A stretch of DNA of 64,000 nt from an uncultured Desulfovibrio sp. (GTDB lineage Bacteria > Desulfobacterota > Desulfovibrionia > Desulfovibrionales > Desulfovibrionaceae), in contig NZ_CASDOY010000001.1 in the NCBI RefSeq assembly GCF_949282365.1, forward strand, positions 62,001-126,000, written 5' to 3'. The position numbers and the translations under genes were made by a program. Positions 41,534 through 51,600 of this stretch are shown here, piece after piece. The notes beneath the pieces are model-generated. The model made no database searches, was not told where the DNA came from, and saw only the letters and a list, made by a program, of their open reading frames with translations. Each line of letters begins with the position of its first letter. The stretch's first letter is position 1.

Positions 41534-43624
41534 TTATTCGGCTGCCTTGGGAGCAGGTCCCGAGGCCAGAATCTTCTGGCTGACATAGATCACGACCAGC
41601 AGACCAAAACCGATGGCGTCCGTGATCAGGCCGGGGGTGATGAGGGTGATGGCGCCCGCCAGCAGGATCAGGCGTTCCCACCAGTACAAATCGCGCAGCC
41701 AGTAACCCACACTAGCAAAGGAGAGGCTGGCGATGCCCAGCGCCGCCGTGGAGGCATAGAACAGCACTTCCCAGCCGGTGGCACCGATCATCAACAGACC
41801 GGGATTGTAACAGAAAATGTACGGGATCAAAAAGCCTGCCAAGGCCAGCTTGACCGCCATGAAGCCCGTCGCGTTCGGTTCTGATCGCGCGATACCTGCC
41901 GCCGCGTAGGCCGCCAGGGCCACGGGCGGCGTCAGGTCGGCCAGGATGCCGAAGTAAAGGATGAAAAGATGCGCCGCCATGGCGGGCACGCCGAAGTGCA
42001 TGATGGCCGGAGCCGCGATGGTGGCCAGCACGATGTACTTGGCCGTGGTGGGCAGCCCCATGCCCAGCACGATGGAGGCCATCATGGTCAGCAGCAGGGT
42101 CAGAGCGAAACTGTCGGCAGAGATGGTCAGGATGGCATTGGCCAGCTTGAGGCCGAGACCGGTCAACGTCACCACGCCGATGACGAAGCCGGTGCAGGCA
42201 CAGGCCGCGGCCACGCCCAGAGCCAGGCGGCCGCCGTTTTCCATGGCCTGCAGCACGCCCTTGAGCGACAGAGCGTTCGTCTGCACCAGGGCGGAGACCA
42301 CGTTTTCATTGCTGTAGCGGGCGCCGTGCCAGGTCTTCCAGTTCTCCGCCACCAGGGAAATGACCACGGTGGTCACGATGCAGTAGTAGGCGGCCTTGAG
42401 CGGGGTATAGCCCTGCATGAGCATGTAGATCAGGACAAAGATGGGGATCAGCAGATAACCGCCCTGCCGCAGCACGACCCAGGTGCGGGGCAGACGTTCC
42501 TTGGGGATGCCCCGCAGGCCCAGACGCTTGGCTTCCATATGCACCATGAAGCCCACGGCCAGGTAGTACAGCAGGGCGGGGATCAGGGCCGCCTTGGCGA
42601 TCTCCACATAGCCCACCCCCAGGAACTGGGCCATGATGAAGGCCGCAGCCCCCATGATGGGCGGCATGATCTGGCCACCGGTGGAGGAGGCGGCTTCCAC
42701 AGCACCGGCAAAGGAACCGCGATAGCCCACGCTCTTCATCAGCGGGATGGTGAAGGTACCCGTGGACACGGTATTGGCCACGGAAGAGCCGGAGATGGTC
42801 CCGAAAAAGCCGCTGGCCAACACGGCCACCTTGGCGGGGCCACCCACATAGCGGCCGGCAGCCGCCAGGGCCAAGTCGATGAAGAACTTGCCCAGACCGG
42901 TGCTGTGCAGGAAAGCACCGAACAAGATGAACAGGAAGACGAAGGAAGCGGACACGCCCAGCGGCATGCCGAACAGGCCTTCCGTGGTCAGATACATATG
43001 GGAAACGATGCGTTGCACCGAGAAACCGGGATGGCCCAGCATGCCGGGGATCAGATTGCCGAACTTGGCATACAGCAAAAAGACCACCGCCACCAGGGTG
43101 ATGGGGATGCCCACGATACGGCGGGTGGCTTCCAGCACCAGCAGGATGGAGGCGCAGCCCATGATGAAGTCCAGCTCGGTGGCCGGACCGGCATCCAGCA
43201 CGATGATATCGTATTGCCAGACGATGTAACCGCAGACGACAGCCCCGGCAACGGCCAGAATGGCATCATACCAGGCCAGTTTGTGCATGTTGCCCGTGGC
43301 GCGGGCGGGATACAGCAGGTAGATCAGCGTCAGCACAAAACCCAGATGCACGGCGCGCTGGATCTGGGGAGCGAAGGGCGTGGTGGCTGCCGTGTACAGG
43401 TGGAATGCGGAAAAGGCGATACACAGGATCTTGATGAAGGTATCGAGCCACCCTTTGAAAGAGCGATAGACAGATTCCTTGTCGTACTTGGCCACGATCT
43501 CGGAGACGTCCACGGTCTCCTGGATCTTCTCCACAGCGTCGGCGTCAAGCTTGTGTCCTTCTTCCAGGGCAAATCCCCCTGCCCCTTGCTCGTCAATCAC
43601 ATGCATTCTTTTTTCGTGGCTCAT
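41534..43624 (-). CDS. TRAP transporter fused membrane subunit (TAXI type)
   Basis: Inner-membrane permease of 696 residues that joins the small (DctQ-like, four helices) and large (DctM-like, twelve helices) TRAP subunits. Typical DctM motifs: FFGTISGSSVANTVSTGTFTIP, AASSTGGQIMPPIMGAAAF, MASIVLGMGLPTTAKYI and LTPPVALAAYAAAGIA. The ATG at 43624 follows GAGAGG. The first 60 residues are a soluble acidic leader. It imports an organic acid with its solute-binding partner encoded at 44240. DUF1850 gene lies between. TRAP systems are secondary (ion-gradient) transporters. Confidence 0.93.
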   Translation of the reverse strand: MSHEKRMHVIDEQGAGGFALEEGHKLDADAVEKIQETVDVSEIVAKYDKESVYRSFKGWLDTFIKILCIAFSAFHLYTAATTPFAPQIQRAVHLGFVLTLIYLLYPARATGNMHKLAWYDAILAVAGAVVCGYIVWQYDIIVLDAGPATELDFIMGCASILLVLEATRRIVGIPITLVAVVFLLYAKFGNLIPGMLGHPGFSVQRIVSHMYLTTEGLFGMPLGVSASFVFLFILFGAFLHSTGLGKFFIDLALAAAGRYVGGPAKVAVLASGFFGTISGSSVANTVSTGTFTIPLMKSVGYRGSFAGAVEAASSTGGQIMPPIMGAAAFIMAQFLGVGYVEIAKAALIPALLYYLAVGFMVHMEAKRLGLRGIPKERLPRTWVVLRQGGYLLIPIFVLIYMLMQGYTPLKAAYYCIVTTVVISLVAENWKTWHGARYSNENVVSALVQTNALSLKGVLQAMENGGRLALGVAAACACTGFVIGVVTLTGLGLKLANAILTISADSFALTLLLTMMASIVLGMGLPTTAKYIVLATIAAPAIMHFGVPAMAAHLFILYFGILADLTPPVALAAYAAAGIARSEPNATGFMAVKLALAGFLIPYIFCYNPGLLMIGATGWEVLFYASTAALGIASLSFASVGYWLRDLYWWERLILLAGAITLITPGLITDAIGFGLLVVIYVSQKILASGPAPKAAE

Positions 43625-43687
43625 CCTCTCATATCCTGTAGGTATGCTCGGCGCGAAGCGGTCGCGCCATGTCAATGGCAAAAATTA

Positions 43688-44197
43688 TCAGGGTAAAGCA
43701 ATGGTGAGGGTAATCGCTTGCCCCGGTTCCAGCAGCGTATTCAGGGGTATCTCCTCGGGCATCCCTTCCCCTTCGGGCAGCAGCAGGGTGTGGTTGGCCA
43801 CACGTCCCACGCGCACATCGAAGGAAGGCAGGGCCATATGGTACCCGCTGATGACGACCTTGCCGTTTTCCGTATACATCCGCTGTCCGGGCCCCGGCTG
43901 ATGCGGCAGGCCGGCCCCAAAATCCTGATAAACCGTCTTTTCCAGATAAATGCAGCCCCCGCTGACACTGAACCAGTCCTCCACCGGACTCAAGGCCACG
44001 GAATGCCTGTAGCGAATGGCAAACCGGCTGCCGTCCGGTGCGGGACGACTGAAAAGCTCCCTGCCGCCGCTGTCGCGCAGCACCAGACGTTGCCCGTCCT
44101 GTGCCTGCGCGCTGGAAAACTGATGCGGCGCAATGCCCGGCAGCCCCGCTGAAAAAAACAGCAGCATCATGCAAAAAACAAGAACATTGCGCCGCAT
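43688..44197 (-). CDS. DUF1850 domain protein, exported
   Basis: A 169-residue exported protein with an N-terminal signal peptide (VLVFCMMLLFFSAGLPGI, then APHQFSSAQA). The core carries the DUF1850 pattern: FAIRYRHSVALSPVEDWFSV and the following Gly-rich turn. DUF1850 genes sit almost always in TAXI-TRAP operons, as here between the binding protein and the permease. The role is unknown. The start is uncertain: ATG at 44197, or TTG at 44203 which has AGGA five bases upstream. Confidence 0.8.
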   Translation of the reverse strand: MRRNVLVFCMMLLFFSAGLPGIAPHQFSSAQAQDGQRLVLRDSGGRELFSRPAPDGSRFAIRYRHSVALSPVEDWFSVSGGCIYLEKTVYQDFGAGLPHQPGPGQRMYTENGKVVISGYHMALPSFDVRVGRVANHTLLLPEGEGMPEEIPLNTLLEPGQAITLTIALP

Positions 44198-44239
44198 CGT
44201 CAATATATCCTGAGTCAGAAGTCTGTCCGTTCAGGCAAG

Positions 44240-45193
44240 TTACTTGATGTCCAGACCCTTTTCCTTGAAGTACTTGAGAGCACCGGGATGGAAGGGGATG
44301 GTCACGCCGTCGGCGGCATGCTGCAGGGAGATCTCCGCACCCTTGTTATGCGCCTTGGCCACGTCGGGCAGGTTTTCATACAGGGTCTTGGTCAGCGTGT
44401 AGGCCACGTCGTCAGGCATGCTCTTGTTGGCCACCAGGATGCACTGCACGGACAGGGTGGGCACGGCGTCCTTCTGGCCCAGATAAGTGCCGGCAGGGAT
44501 GGAATCCTTCACGAGGAAGGGGAACTTCTTGACGATCTCGTCGACCTTGCTGCCGGCCAGGGGCACAAAGACCACTTCCTGGGCAGTGGTGATGTCCTGG
44601 ATAGCGGGGTTGGGCGTACCGATGGTGAACACAAAGCCGTCCACCTGACGGTCCTTGAACTGGTCGGCGGTTTCACCGTAAGGCAGGAAGATGGGTTCGA
44701 TATTCTTGTAATCCAGACCATAGAAGCCGAAGATCTGGCGGCAGTTCACTTCGTTGCCGCTCCCGCGGGCGCCCACGGAAACTTTCTTGCCCTTGAAGTC
44801 GGCCAGGGACTTCACGCCACTTTCCTTGCTGGCCACGACGTGCAGGTACTCAGGATACAGACGGCCGATGACGCGCACGTTGTCCAGCTTGGTGCGGAAG
44901 GGGGCCAGACCGTTGAAGGCGGAGTCGGCCACGTCGTTCTGCACCATGGCGAAGTCCACATCGCCGGCCTGCACCAGACGCATGTTCTCACCGGAGGCGC
45001 CAGTAGCCTGGGCGGTCACGGAGATGGCACCGCCGCTCTTGTTGGAGATCACCTGGGCAATGGCACCGCCCAGGGGGAAGTACACACCGGAGGTACCGCC
45101 CGTGGCCAGAGTCAGGCGTTTGGCGTCGGCATGGGCCAGCGAAGCGGCCAGCAGCAGACCTGCCGCCAGGACAAGACTGAGAACTTTCTTCAT
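44240..45193 (-). CDS. TAXI-family TRAP solute-binding protein
   Basis: Periplasmic binding protein of 317 residues. Signal peptide MKKVLSLVLAAGLLLAASLA followed by HADA; mature part begins LTLATGGTSGVYFPLGGAIA, the hallmark of TAXI (immunogenic protein) binding proteins. It also has VVASKESGVKSLADFKGKKV and VGARGSGNEVNCRQIFGFYG, where the ligand is bound. Ligand class is probably a dicarboxylate or amino acid such as glutamate, as for relatives. Start at the ATG at 45193 with GGAGAAG upstream. First gene of the minus-strand operon. Confidence 0.93.
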   Translation of the reverse strand: MKKVLSLVLAAGLLLAASLAHADAKRLTLATGGTSGVYFPLGGAIAQVISNKSGGAISVTAQATGASGENMRLVQAGDVDFAMVQNDVADSAFNGLAPFRTKLDNVRVIGRLYPEYLHVVASKESGVKSLADFKGKKVSVGARGSGNEVNCRQIFGFYGLDYKNIEPIFLPYGETADQFKDRQVDGFVFTIGTPNPAIQDITTAQEVVFVPLAGSKVDEIVKKFPFLVKDSIPAGTYLGQKDAVPTLSVQCILVANKSMPDDVAYTLTKTLYENLPDVAKAHNKGAEISLQHAADGVTIPFHPGALKYFKEKGLDIK

Positions 45194-45258
45194 AGGACTT
45201 CTCCCGAAAATGAGGTTACGGAGCACCAGCACCAGCAGTGCCCTCACTACCATTCTTG

Positions 45259-45287
45259 AATATACACCAAACAGCCCAAAAGGGCAA
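45259..45287 (-). promoter_or_regulatory. promoter of the TAXI-TRAP operon
   Basis: Minus strand: -35 TTGCCC (45282-45287), 17-nt spacer, -10 TATATT (45259-45264), about 66 bp upstream of the binding-protein start. Confidence 0.65.
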
Positions 45288-45325
45288 ATAGCGCTTCTCC
45301 CACGCCGTCTGGCGGGATCCGCCAT

Positions 45326-45355
45326 TTGACTTGCCCCCCTGCAAAGGCATATATG
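45326..45355 (+). promoter_or_regulatory. promoter of the glycine-zipper lipoprotein gene
   Basis: -35 TTGACT (45326-45331), 18-nt spacer, -10 TATATG (45350-45355), 40 bp before the lipoprotein start. No other promoter was found before the srf-like operon. Confidence 0.6.
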
Positions 45356-45395
45356 GAAATGGTACAACACCATGCATCCAGCCAAGGAGTTCTCC

Positions 45396-46151
45396 ATGGT
45401 CAAGCGTCACTTCAGCCTTCTGCTTGCCCTGCTGGCCTGCATCGCCATGCTGGGTGGCTGCGCCAGCAAGTACGGCTCCCAGACAACGCAGGTCAATTAC
45501 TATCCCCAGTGCTACAAACCGGTGGCCCAGTTACGCGCTGATGAGGACCGCGTCAACAACTCCACTGCCGGCGGGGCAGTGGGGGGCGCCCTGCTCGGCG
45601 CGCTGATCGGCGGCCTGGCCACGGGCAAAGTGGAAGGCGCACTGGCCGGCGCGGTGGCTGGCGGCGCTGCCGGTGCCGTGGGCGGCAATATCTACGGCAA
45701 GTCACAGCAGCGCGAAAACGATCGCCGCCTGCTGGCCAGCTACGCGGCCCAGCTGGGCGAGGACAGTGCCGGCATGGACCGCGCCACAGCTGCCGCCCGT
45801 CTTTCCTCACGCTGTTATGACGACCAGTTCAAGCTGGCCGCGGCCCAGTACAAGGCCGGCGCCATCAGCAAGAGCGAATTCCAGGAGCGCTATACGGAGA
45901 TCCGCAGCGGCCTTGAGGAAACGTCCCGTATCCTGAAGCTCACCTACGACCATGTGCTCGAACGCGATGCCGACTTCCAGAAGGCCGTGGCCGAAGCCCA
46001 GGCCAAGGGGCAAGTCTCCCCGGCCCAGCCGGCCCCCCGCCAACAAAAGAAGGCCTGGAACAATTCCCGCAAGGAGCTGGAAACCACGCGCCAGGACGTG
46101 GACACACGCCTGGCCACCTATGAACAGACCGTCAACAACCTCATGATGTAA
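45396..46151 (+). CDS. glycine-zipper outer-membrane lipoprotein
   Basis: A 251-residue lipoprotein with signal peptide and lipobox (IAMLGGC). Residues 57-105 form a glycine zipper of repeated GxxxG/A steps: GALLGALIGGLATGKVEGAL then AGAVAGGAAGAVGGNIYG, a membrane-inserting or oligomerising element. The C-terminal part is helical and charged. The start ATG at 45396 has AAGGAG upstream. Downstream are a terminator-like hairpin and then, 14 bp later, the first gene of the srf-like operon, so the lipoprotein may be an envelope partner of that operon. Confidence 0.82.
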   Translation: MVKRHFSLLLALLACIAMLGGCASKYGSQTTQVNYYPQCYKPVAQLRADEDRVNNSTAGGAVGGALLGALIGGLATGKVEGALAGAVAGGAAGAVGGNIYGKSQQRENDRRLLASYAAQLGEDSAGMDRATAAARLSSRCYDDQFKLAAAQYKAGAISKSEFQERYTEIRSGLEETSRILKLTYDHVLERDADFQKAVAEAQAKGQVSPAQPAPRQQKKAWNNSRKELETTRQDVDTRLATYEQTVNNLMM

Positions 46152-46157
46152 CCGCAG

Positions 46158-46194
46158 GGCGCGCTTTTCCCGCAAGAAAGGTGCGCCTTTTTTT
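46158..46194 (+). terminator. terminator or attenuator before the srf-like operon
   Basis: A 12-bp stem (GGCGCGCTTTTC / GAAAGGTGCGCC, with two G-T pairs), 6-nt loop, then seven T. It is 6 bp after the lipoprotein stop and 14 bp before the protease gene start, leaving no room for a promoter in between. Confidence 0.8.
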
Positions 46195-46208
46195 CGGAGC
46201 ATACCCCT

Positions 46209-47405
46209 ATGGCTGACGATCCCAGGAATATCCCCGATCCCCAGGACACTCCCGGCGCGACTCCCGAGGCTGCTTCCCGGACGGCCCGGACCGGGGACCC
46301 CACTCCCTCCGAGGAAATTTCCGCGCAGGCTTCCCCAGCGCCACTCCCGGTGCCGTGGTACCGGCGTCCGCTGTTCTGGGGCATCCTGCTGCTCCTGCTG
46401 GCCCTGGGCGTCTTCGGCTGGCTGCTCTGGAAACAGTGGCAGGCCGCGGGAGCGGAAAAGAAAGCCCAGGAAGACGCCCTGGCGGCCCAGCTGGCCCGGA
46501 ATGCCGAGATGGATGCCTATTTGGCCCAGCTGAGGGCCCTGCTCAAGGAAGATCCCTGTGTCATCAAGGAAAAGCTGGCCCAGCTGCCTCCTCCCCCCGG
46601 AGGGGCCCTTGACATCGTCCCCCAGAGCCAGCCTGGCGAACCGCTGCGGATCCCTTCCGATGCAGCATCGCAGGCCCCGGCCGTCACCCCCCAAAAAACT
46701 CCGGCCCGGCCCGGCAGCATGGCCCAGCTGCTGGAGCAGGCGACCGTCTTCGTGCTGGCGCGCCAGCCTCAGGGACTGTCCATGGGATCCGGCTTTTTCA
46801 TCAGCCGCCGCCATATCCTGAGCAATGCCCATGTGGTGGGCAATGCCAGTCAGGCTTTCGTCATCAGCAAGGCCACGGGCGGGGTCCTGCAGGCCACGGT
46901 CCGCCACCGTACCCAAAGCGACGGCCGCGATTTCGCCCTGCTGGAGCTGCCCGCCGACGCCGCCATCTCGCCGCTCGCCTTCGCCCCCGGCGTGGAACGC
47001 ACCCAGCGGGTCAGCGCCTGGGGCTTCCCCGGCGCCGTCACCAATGATGATCCCAAGTTCATGGCCTTGCTGCAGGGACATGAGGCGTCGGTCCCCGAAG
47101 TGGTCTACACGGAAGGCGTCGTCAGCGTCATCCTCGAACGCACGCCCCCGCTGGTCGTGCATACGGCCACGGTCTCCCAGGGCAACAGCGGCGGTCCGCT
47201 GGTCAATGAACAGGGGCAGGTCGTCGGCATCAATACCTTCATCAAACTCGACGACGCGTCCTACCGCCAGTCCAGCATCGCCATCGCCGTCAGCAGCATC
47301 ACCGCCTATCTGCAGGAGACCGGCGTCCGCTTTGAACAGTCGCCGGCGGCACCGGCCCCACAACAGGCCCCTGGACACGCCGGCCAGAAAGGGGTGAAAC
47401 CATGA
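46209..47405 (+). CDS. membrane-anchored trypsin-like serine protease
   Basis: A 398-residue protein. Residues 1-52 are a cytoplasmic Pro/Ser/Thr/Glu-rich tail, 53-72 one transmembrane helix (LFWGILLLLLALGVFGWLLW), then a coiled linker and a trypsin/DegP-like domain placed in the periplasm. The triad is His208 in LSNAHVV, Asp241 in GRDFALL and Ser327 in GNSGGP. No PDZ domain is seen. The first gene of the operon; its stop overlaps the next start (ATGA). It could clip a periplasmic target or act as an activating switch. No substrate is visible. Confidence 0.88.
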   Translation: MADDPRNIPDPQDTPGATPEAASRTARTGDPTPSEEISAQASPAPLPVPWYRRPLFWGILLLLLALGVFGWLLWKQWQAAGAEKKAQEDALAAQLARNAEMDAYLAQLRALLKEDPCVIKEKLAQLPPPPGGALDIVPQSQPGEPLRIPSDAASQAPAVTPQKTPARPGSMAQLLEQATVFVLARQPQGLSMGSGFFISRRHILSNAHVVGNASQAFVISKATGGVLQATVRHRTQSDGRDFALLELPADAAISPLAFAPGVERTQRVSAWGFPGAVTNDDPKFMALLQGHEASVPEVVYTEGVVSVILERTPPLVVHTATVSQGNSGGPLVNEQGQVVGINTFIKLDDASYRQSSIAIAVSSITAYLQETGVRFEQSPAAPAPQQAPGHAGQKGVKP

Positions 47406-48691
47406 GCGTCTTCCTGCTTACCAGCCAGCGCAACGCCATGCGCGCCCTGGCCAGTCAGGGCATCTTCGTCACTGACTGTCATGCCCAGGTCAGCAGCATC
47501 ATCGCCCAGCACCTGAGCCCTGCCCACGCGGCCCTCATCGCCGAGCCCCAGCACGATCCCGGTCAGCAGCGCATCGACTGGTACGCCGCAGTCAACGGCA
47601 CGGCCACGCCCGTGGCCGATCTGCCCGCGGAGGAGGCGGAACAGCTGAAAGCCCGCGCCGGGGAACTGGCACGCGACATCCTGCATCTGTCCGAGCAGTG
47701 GGGCAAAGACGCGCAAAGCCGCGAAGCTCTTGCCGGGCAGATGCTGACCCTGGTCCTGCAGCATCCCAACGAAGGCGACCTCTGGTCCGTGGACGGCCAA
47801 CCCGTCCTGGTGAACTGGGGTTTTGCCCCGGGGGCCGTAGGTGCCATGCCGCAAGACCTCAGCCGCCTTGGTGGTGCCATCCCGCCCCCCCCACCGCCTC
47901 CTGTGGCGCCTGTGGCCGTGGCCGCACCGGCTGCGGCGGGCAGCGGCTGCCTGGGCTGGCTGCTGCCGCTCCTGCTGGCCCTGCTCCTGCTCTGGCTGCT
48001 GCTGGCGGCCCTGGGCCTGCTGCCCTCGCCCCTGCCCTCCTCCTGCCTCAAGCCTGCGGCCGATCCACGTCTGGATCAGGCCACGCAGGCGGCTGAAAAA
48101 CAGCGCAGCGAGCTGGAAGAACTGCTGCGCCAGCTGCGGGAAAAGGCCCTGCTCTGCAAACCGCCGCAGCCCAAACCGGACCCCAGGCCGGAGCCCGAAC
48201 CGGAGGTGGTCACGCCCCAGCTCGTGCCCGACAAGCCCATCGAGCCGGCTCCTGAGCCCAAGCCCGCACCCAAACCCAAGCCGGAGCCCAAACCGGAACC
48301 CAAGCCAAAGCCGCAGGACGATCTGAACATCCCCGCCGATGCGGCCAAGAAAAACGATCTGAGCTTCCTTGAGGGCTGCTGGCAAAGCAATACGGGGCTG
48401 TTCTCGCATCCGAGCAATACTCCCATCATCGCCGAATACTGCTTTGACAAGAAGGGCCAGGGCCGTCGTTTCGTGCGTGAGAAGAACGGACAGGTCTGCA
48501 GCGGTCCGGCTACAGCGCGCTTTGAAGGCGACCGCCTTGTCTGGCGGGCCGGATCGGCCCCCTGCCCCAAGGGCAACCAGTATGTGCCCCAGCAGATCCA
48601 ATGCACCGGCAATGATACCAGTACCCGCTGCCAGGGTGTGGAACAGAGCAAGAACCGGCTGCGCTGGAAAGCCGATTTCAAAAGGAAGTAA
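47402..48691 (+). CDS. SrfA-family-like protein with TonB-like Pro/Lys/Glu linker
   Basis: A 429-residue protein. The N-terminal 150 residues are soluble with DGQPVLVNWGFAPG, which recalls the (DGKPV-WGF) signature I remember for SrfA-family proteins. Residues 180-212 contain a transmembrane helix (LGWLLPLLLALLLLWLLLAA). A coiled segment and a Pro-rich stretch follow (PEPEPE, then PAPEPKPAPKPKPEPKPEPK), like the periplasm-spanning TonB linker. The C-terminal domain begins DLSFLEGCWQSNTGLF and has three Cys pairs. So the N terminus is cytoplasmic and the C terminus reaches into the periplasm. Overlaps the protease gene by 4 bp; srfB-like gene starts 2 bp after. Confidence 0.72.
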   Translation: MSVFLLTSQRNAMRALASQGIFVTDCHAQVSSIIAQHLSPAHAALIAEPQHDPGQQRIDWYAAVNGTATPVADLPAEEAEQLKARAGELARDILHLSEQWGKDAQSREALAGQMLTLVLQHPNEGDLWSVDGQPVLVNWGFAPGAVGAMPQDLSRLGGAIPPPPPPPVAPVAVAAPAAAGSGCLGWLLPLLLALLLLWLLLAALGLLPSPLPSSCLKPAADPRLDQATQAAEKQRSELEELLRQLREKALLCKPPQPKPDPRPEPEPEVVTPQLVPDKPIEPAPEPKPAPKPKPEPKPEPKPKPQDDLNIPADAAKKNDLSFLEGCWQSNTGLFSHPSNTPIIAEYCFDKKGQGRRFVREKNGQVCSGPATARFEGDRLVWRAGSAPCPKGNQYVPQQIQCTGNDTSTRCQGVEQSKNRLRWKADFKRK

Positions 48692-48693
48692 GC

Positions 48694-51600
48694 ATGGATG
48701 CCATTCCTCATTACCTTTCGCCTGTCAGCATCATCCCCGGCGGCTGCCCCCAGTTCCTTGATTTCGCCCTGCCGCTGGATGCCCTGAGCAAGCATATCCG
48801 CTACTTTTATGAAGAGCTGAAAGGGGAAGGCAGCGACGGGCGCTATACGCATTACCTCCACTGTCTGGACAACAAGGACGACAGTTTCACGGACCAGCTG
48901 ACCGGCAAGGAGTACAACGGCGAAACCTACTCCATGCAGGCGGCCAAGGAGCTGAAGACCTGGGACGGCCAGTGGCTGCCCGTCCCCTTCCTGCGCAGCC
49001 TGGAGCAATGCTGGCCCGACGGCGGCAAGTGTTTCGAATGCGGTCCCTCCAACTGGGCCCGGGCCCGGGTCATGCCGTCCAGCAGGGATCCGCGCATGCT
49101 GCGGGTGGTGATCCTGTTCGATACCACCGTCGAGGAACGCCCCGGCAGCGGCGAGCATTATCACGCACTTTCCCCGCAGGATGTCAGCGCCCACGGGCAT
49201 TTCATGCTGGCCCACCATGTGCGCGACAACTCATGGTTCCTCAATGAAGCCTGGGTGGACCAGTGGCTGCTGGAGATCTACACCGCCCGCAGCCAGGGCA
49301 AAAGGCGCGGCCAGGCCTGGGGCGAGGAAGATCCCTATGTCCTCAAGCATCTGGCCAGCTATCTCACCTGGCTGGATATCGTGCGCCTGGCCGTCAAGGA
49401 CGTGGCCGTGCAGGTCATCAATCCCGCCCGGGATACACCGGTGGATGTGGACCTGATCCTGGACATCGGCAATTCGCGCACCACGGGGATCCTGGTGGAG
49501 ACCCCGCCCCAGTGCAGCACGGACCTCAACCAGAGCTATGTGCTGCGCCTGCGGGACCTGAGCCAGCCGGATCTGGAATACGCCGACCCCTTCGAGACCC
49601 GCGTGGAATTCGTGGATGCAACCTTCGGCAACGATACCCTGAGCCGTCGTTCCGGGCGACAGACCCCGGCCTTCGCCTGGCCGTCGGCCGTGCGCATCGG
49701 GCCTGAGGCGGCCCGTCTGGCCACGCAGGCCGTCTGCGCCGAAGGGACCACCGGCATGTCCAGTCCCAAGCGTTATCTTTGGGATGAGCGACCCTGGCAA
49801 CAGACCTGGCGTTACAATACCTGCGGCAATACCGAACCCATGGTCAACCGCGGCCTGTTTGCCCGTCAGCTCAATCCCCAGGGCACGCCCCTTTCCTGCT
49901 TTGAGGATCCCCTGTTCCGGCGCAGTCCCTCCCTGAAGAAACAGCAGCCGGAACCTGTATTCGAGTCCCTGTTCACCCGCTCCTCCCTGATGATGTTCAT
50001 GGTGGGCGAGATCCTGACCCAGACCCTGATCACCATCAATTCGCCCGCCACCCGGGCCCGGGGGCGTCTGCCCAACCTGCCCCGCCGTCTGCGGCGCCTG
50101 ATCTTTACGGTGCCCACGGCCATGCCCGTAGCGGAAAAACGCATCTTCCGGCGCTGGGTGCTCTGGGCCGTCAGGGTCATCTGGGAAGGCCTCGGCTGGT
50201 CGGAGTGGTATGTGCCGCCGCAGCAACAGAACAAGGGCCGCAGCGGAGACTACCGCACCAGCCCGCTGGTACGCTGCGATTGGGACGAGGCCAGCTGCTC
50301 CCAGCTGGTGCTGCTCTACAATGAATTGACCGTCAAGCAGCACGGTGACGCCCACCACCTTTTCCGCCTGATGGGCAAAAAACGCAGCCGCTATAACGAC
50401 CACCCCTGCGTGCGCATCGCCTCCATCGACATCGGCGGCGGCACCACGGACCTGTCCATCACTACCTATGAGCTGGCCAGCGGCGAGGGGGACACGGCCC
50501 GCATCGTACCGCATACGGAATTTCGTGACGGCTTCAATATCGCCGGTGATGAAGTGGCCCGCGAAGTCGTGCTACAGCACGTCATCCCCGCCATCTCCGA
50601 AGCCCTGCAGGCAGGCGGTGTCCAGGAACCGCGCCTGCTGCTGGCCCAGCTCTTCGGGCGCGATACCATCGGCATGTCGCAGGAGCAGCGCAATACCCGC
50701 ATCCGTCTGGTGCGCCAGGTGGCCCTGCCCGTGGCGCTCGGCCTGTTGCGCACCTGCGAGCAGGGCAACGGGATGCACATCGACCAGGCCTGCACGCTGG
50801 GGGATTTCTTTGAGCCCGCTGTGGAGGAAGATCCCCGTAACAAACAGGCCGGCGGGGACGCGGAGGCCCAGGCAGACGATGGCCGCTTCCATCCCGACAT
50901 CCTGGCGCCGCGCCCCCAGCAGCCCGTGCTGGATGCCGTAACGGCGCTGGTACGCGATGCTGTCCCCGGGCTCAACGACTTCTCCATTATGGATGTGCCC
51001 ATCACGGTCAGCCCGCAAAAGCTCCATGCCACCATCCAGCGTACGCTGGCCTCCACGCTCTCCGCCCTGTGCGAACTGGTACACCTCTATGATACCGACA
51101 TGCTGCTGCTGACGGGCCGTCCCAGCGCCTGGGCGGTGGTCGCCTCTACGGTCATGGCCAAACTGCCCGTGCCGCCGGACCGCATCATCCCCATGCGCCA
51201 GTATCATGTGGGCAGCTGGTACCCCTTCCCCGATACCCTGGGCCGCATCCAGGATCCCAAGACCACCGTGGTCGTGGGGGCCATCCTCTGCGCCCTGGCT
51301 GAAGGCCACATCGAAGGTTTTTCCTTCGATTCCAATGCGCTGCGGCTGACATCCACCGCCCGCTATATCGGCGAACTGGACATCAACACCCAGCTGCGCA
51401 CGCCCAAAGTCTGGTTCAAGGTGGACGTGGACGCCAAAAACGGCGTGGAACAGAGCAGGACCGTGGCCTTCAACGGCCAGCTCGGTATCGGCTATCGCCA
51501 GCTGGGGGCCGAACGCTGGCCCGCCACCCGCTATCATCTGCTGACCTTTGCCGGTGAGGATGCCCGTGCCCGTGCTTCCGGTCGTCTGCCATATCAGGTG

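Noticed and set aside
41969..43696. Long plus-strand frame opposite the TRAP permease gene
   Set aside because: The product is His/Gln/Asp-rich without domain; the minus-strand TRAP motifs are clear.
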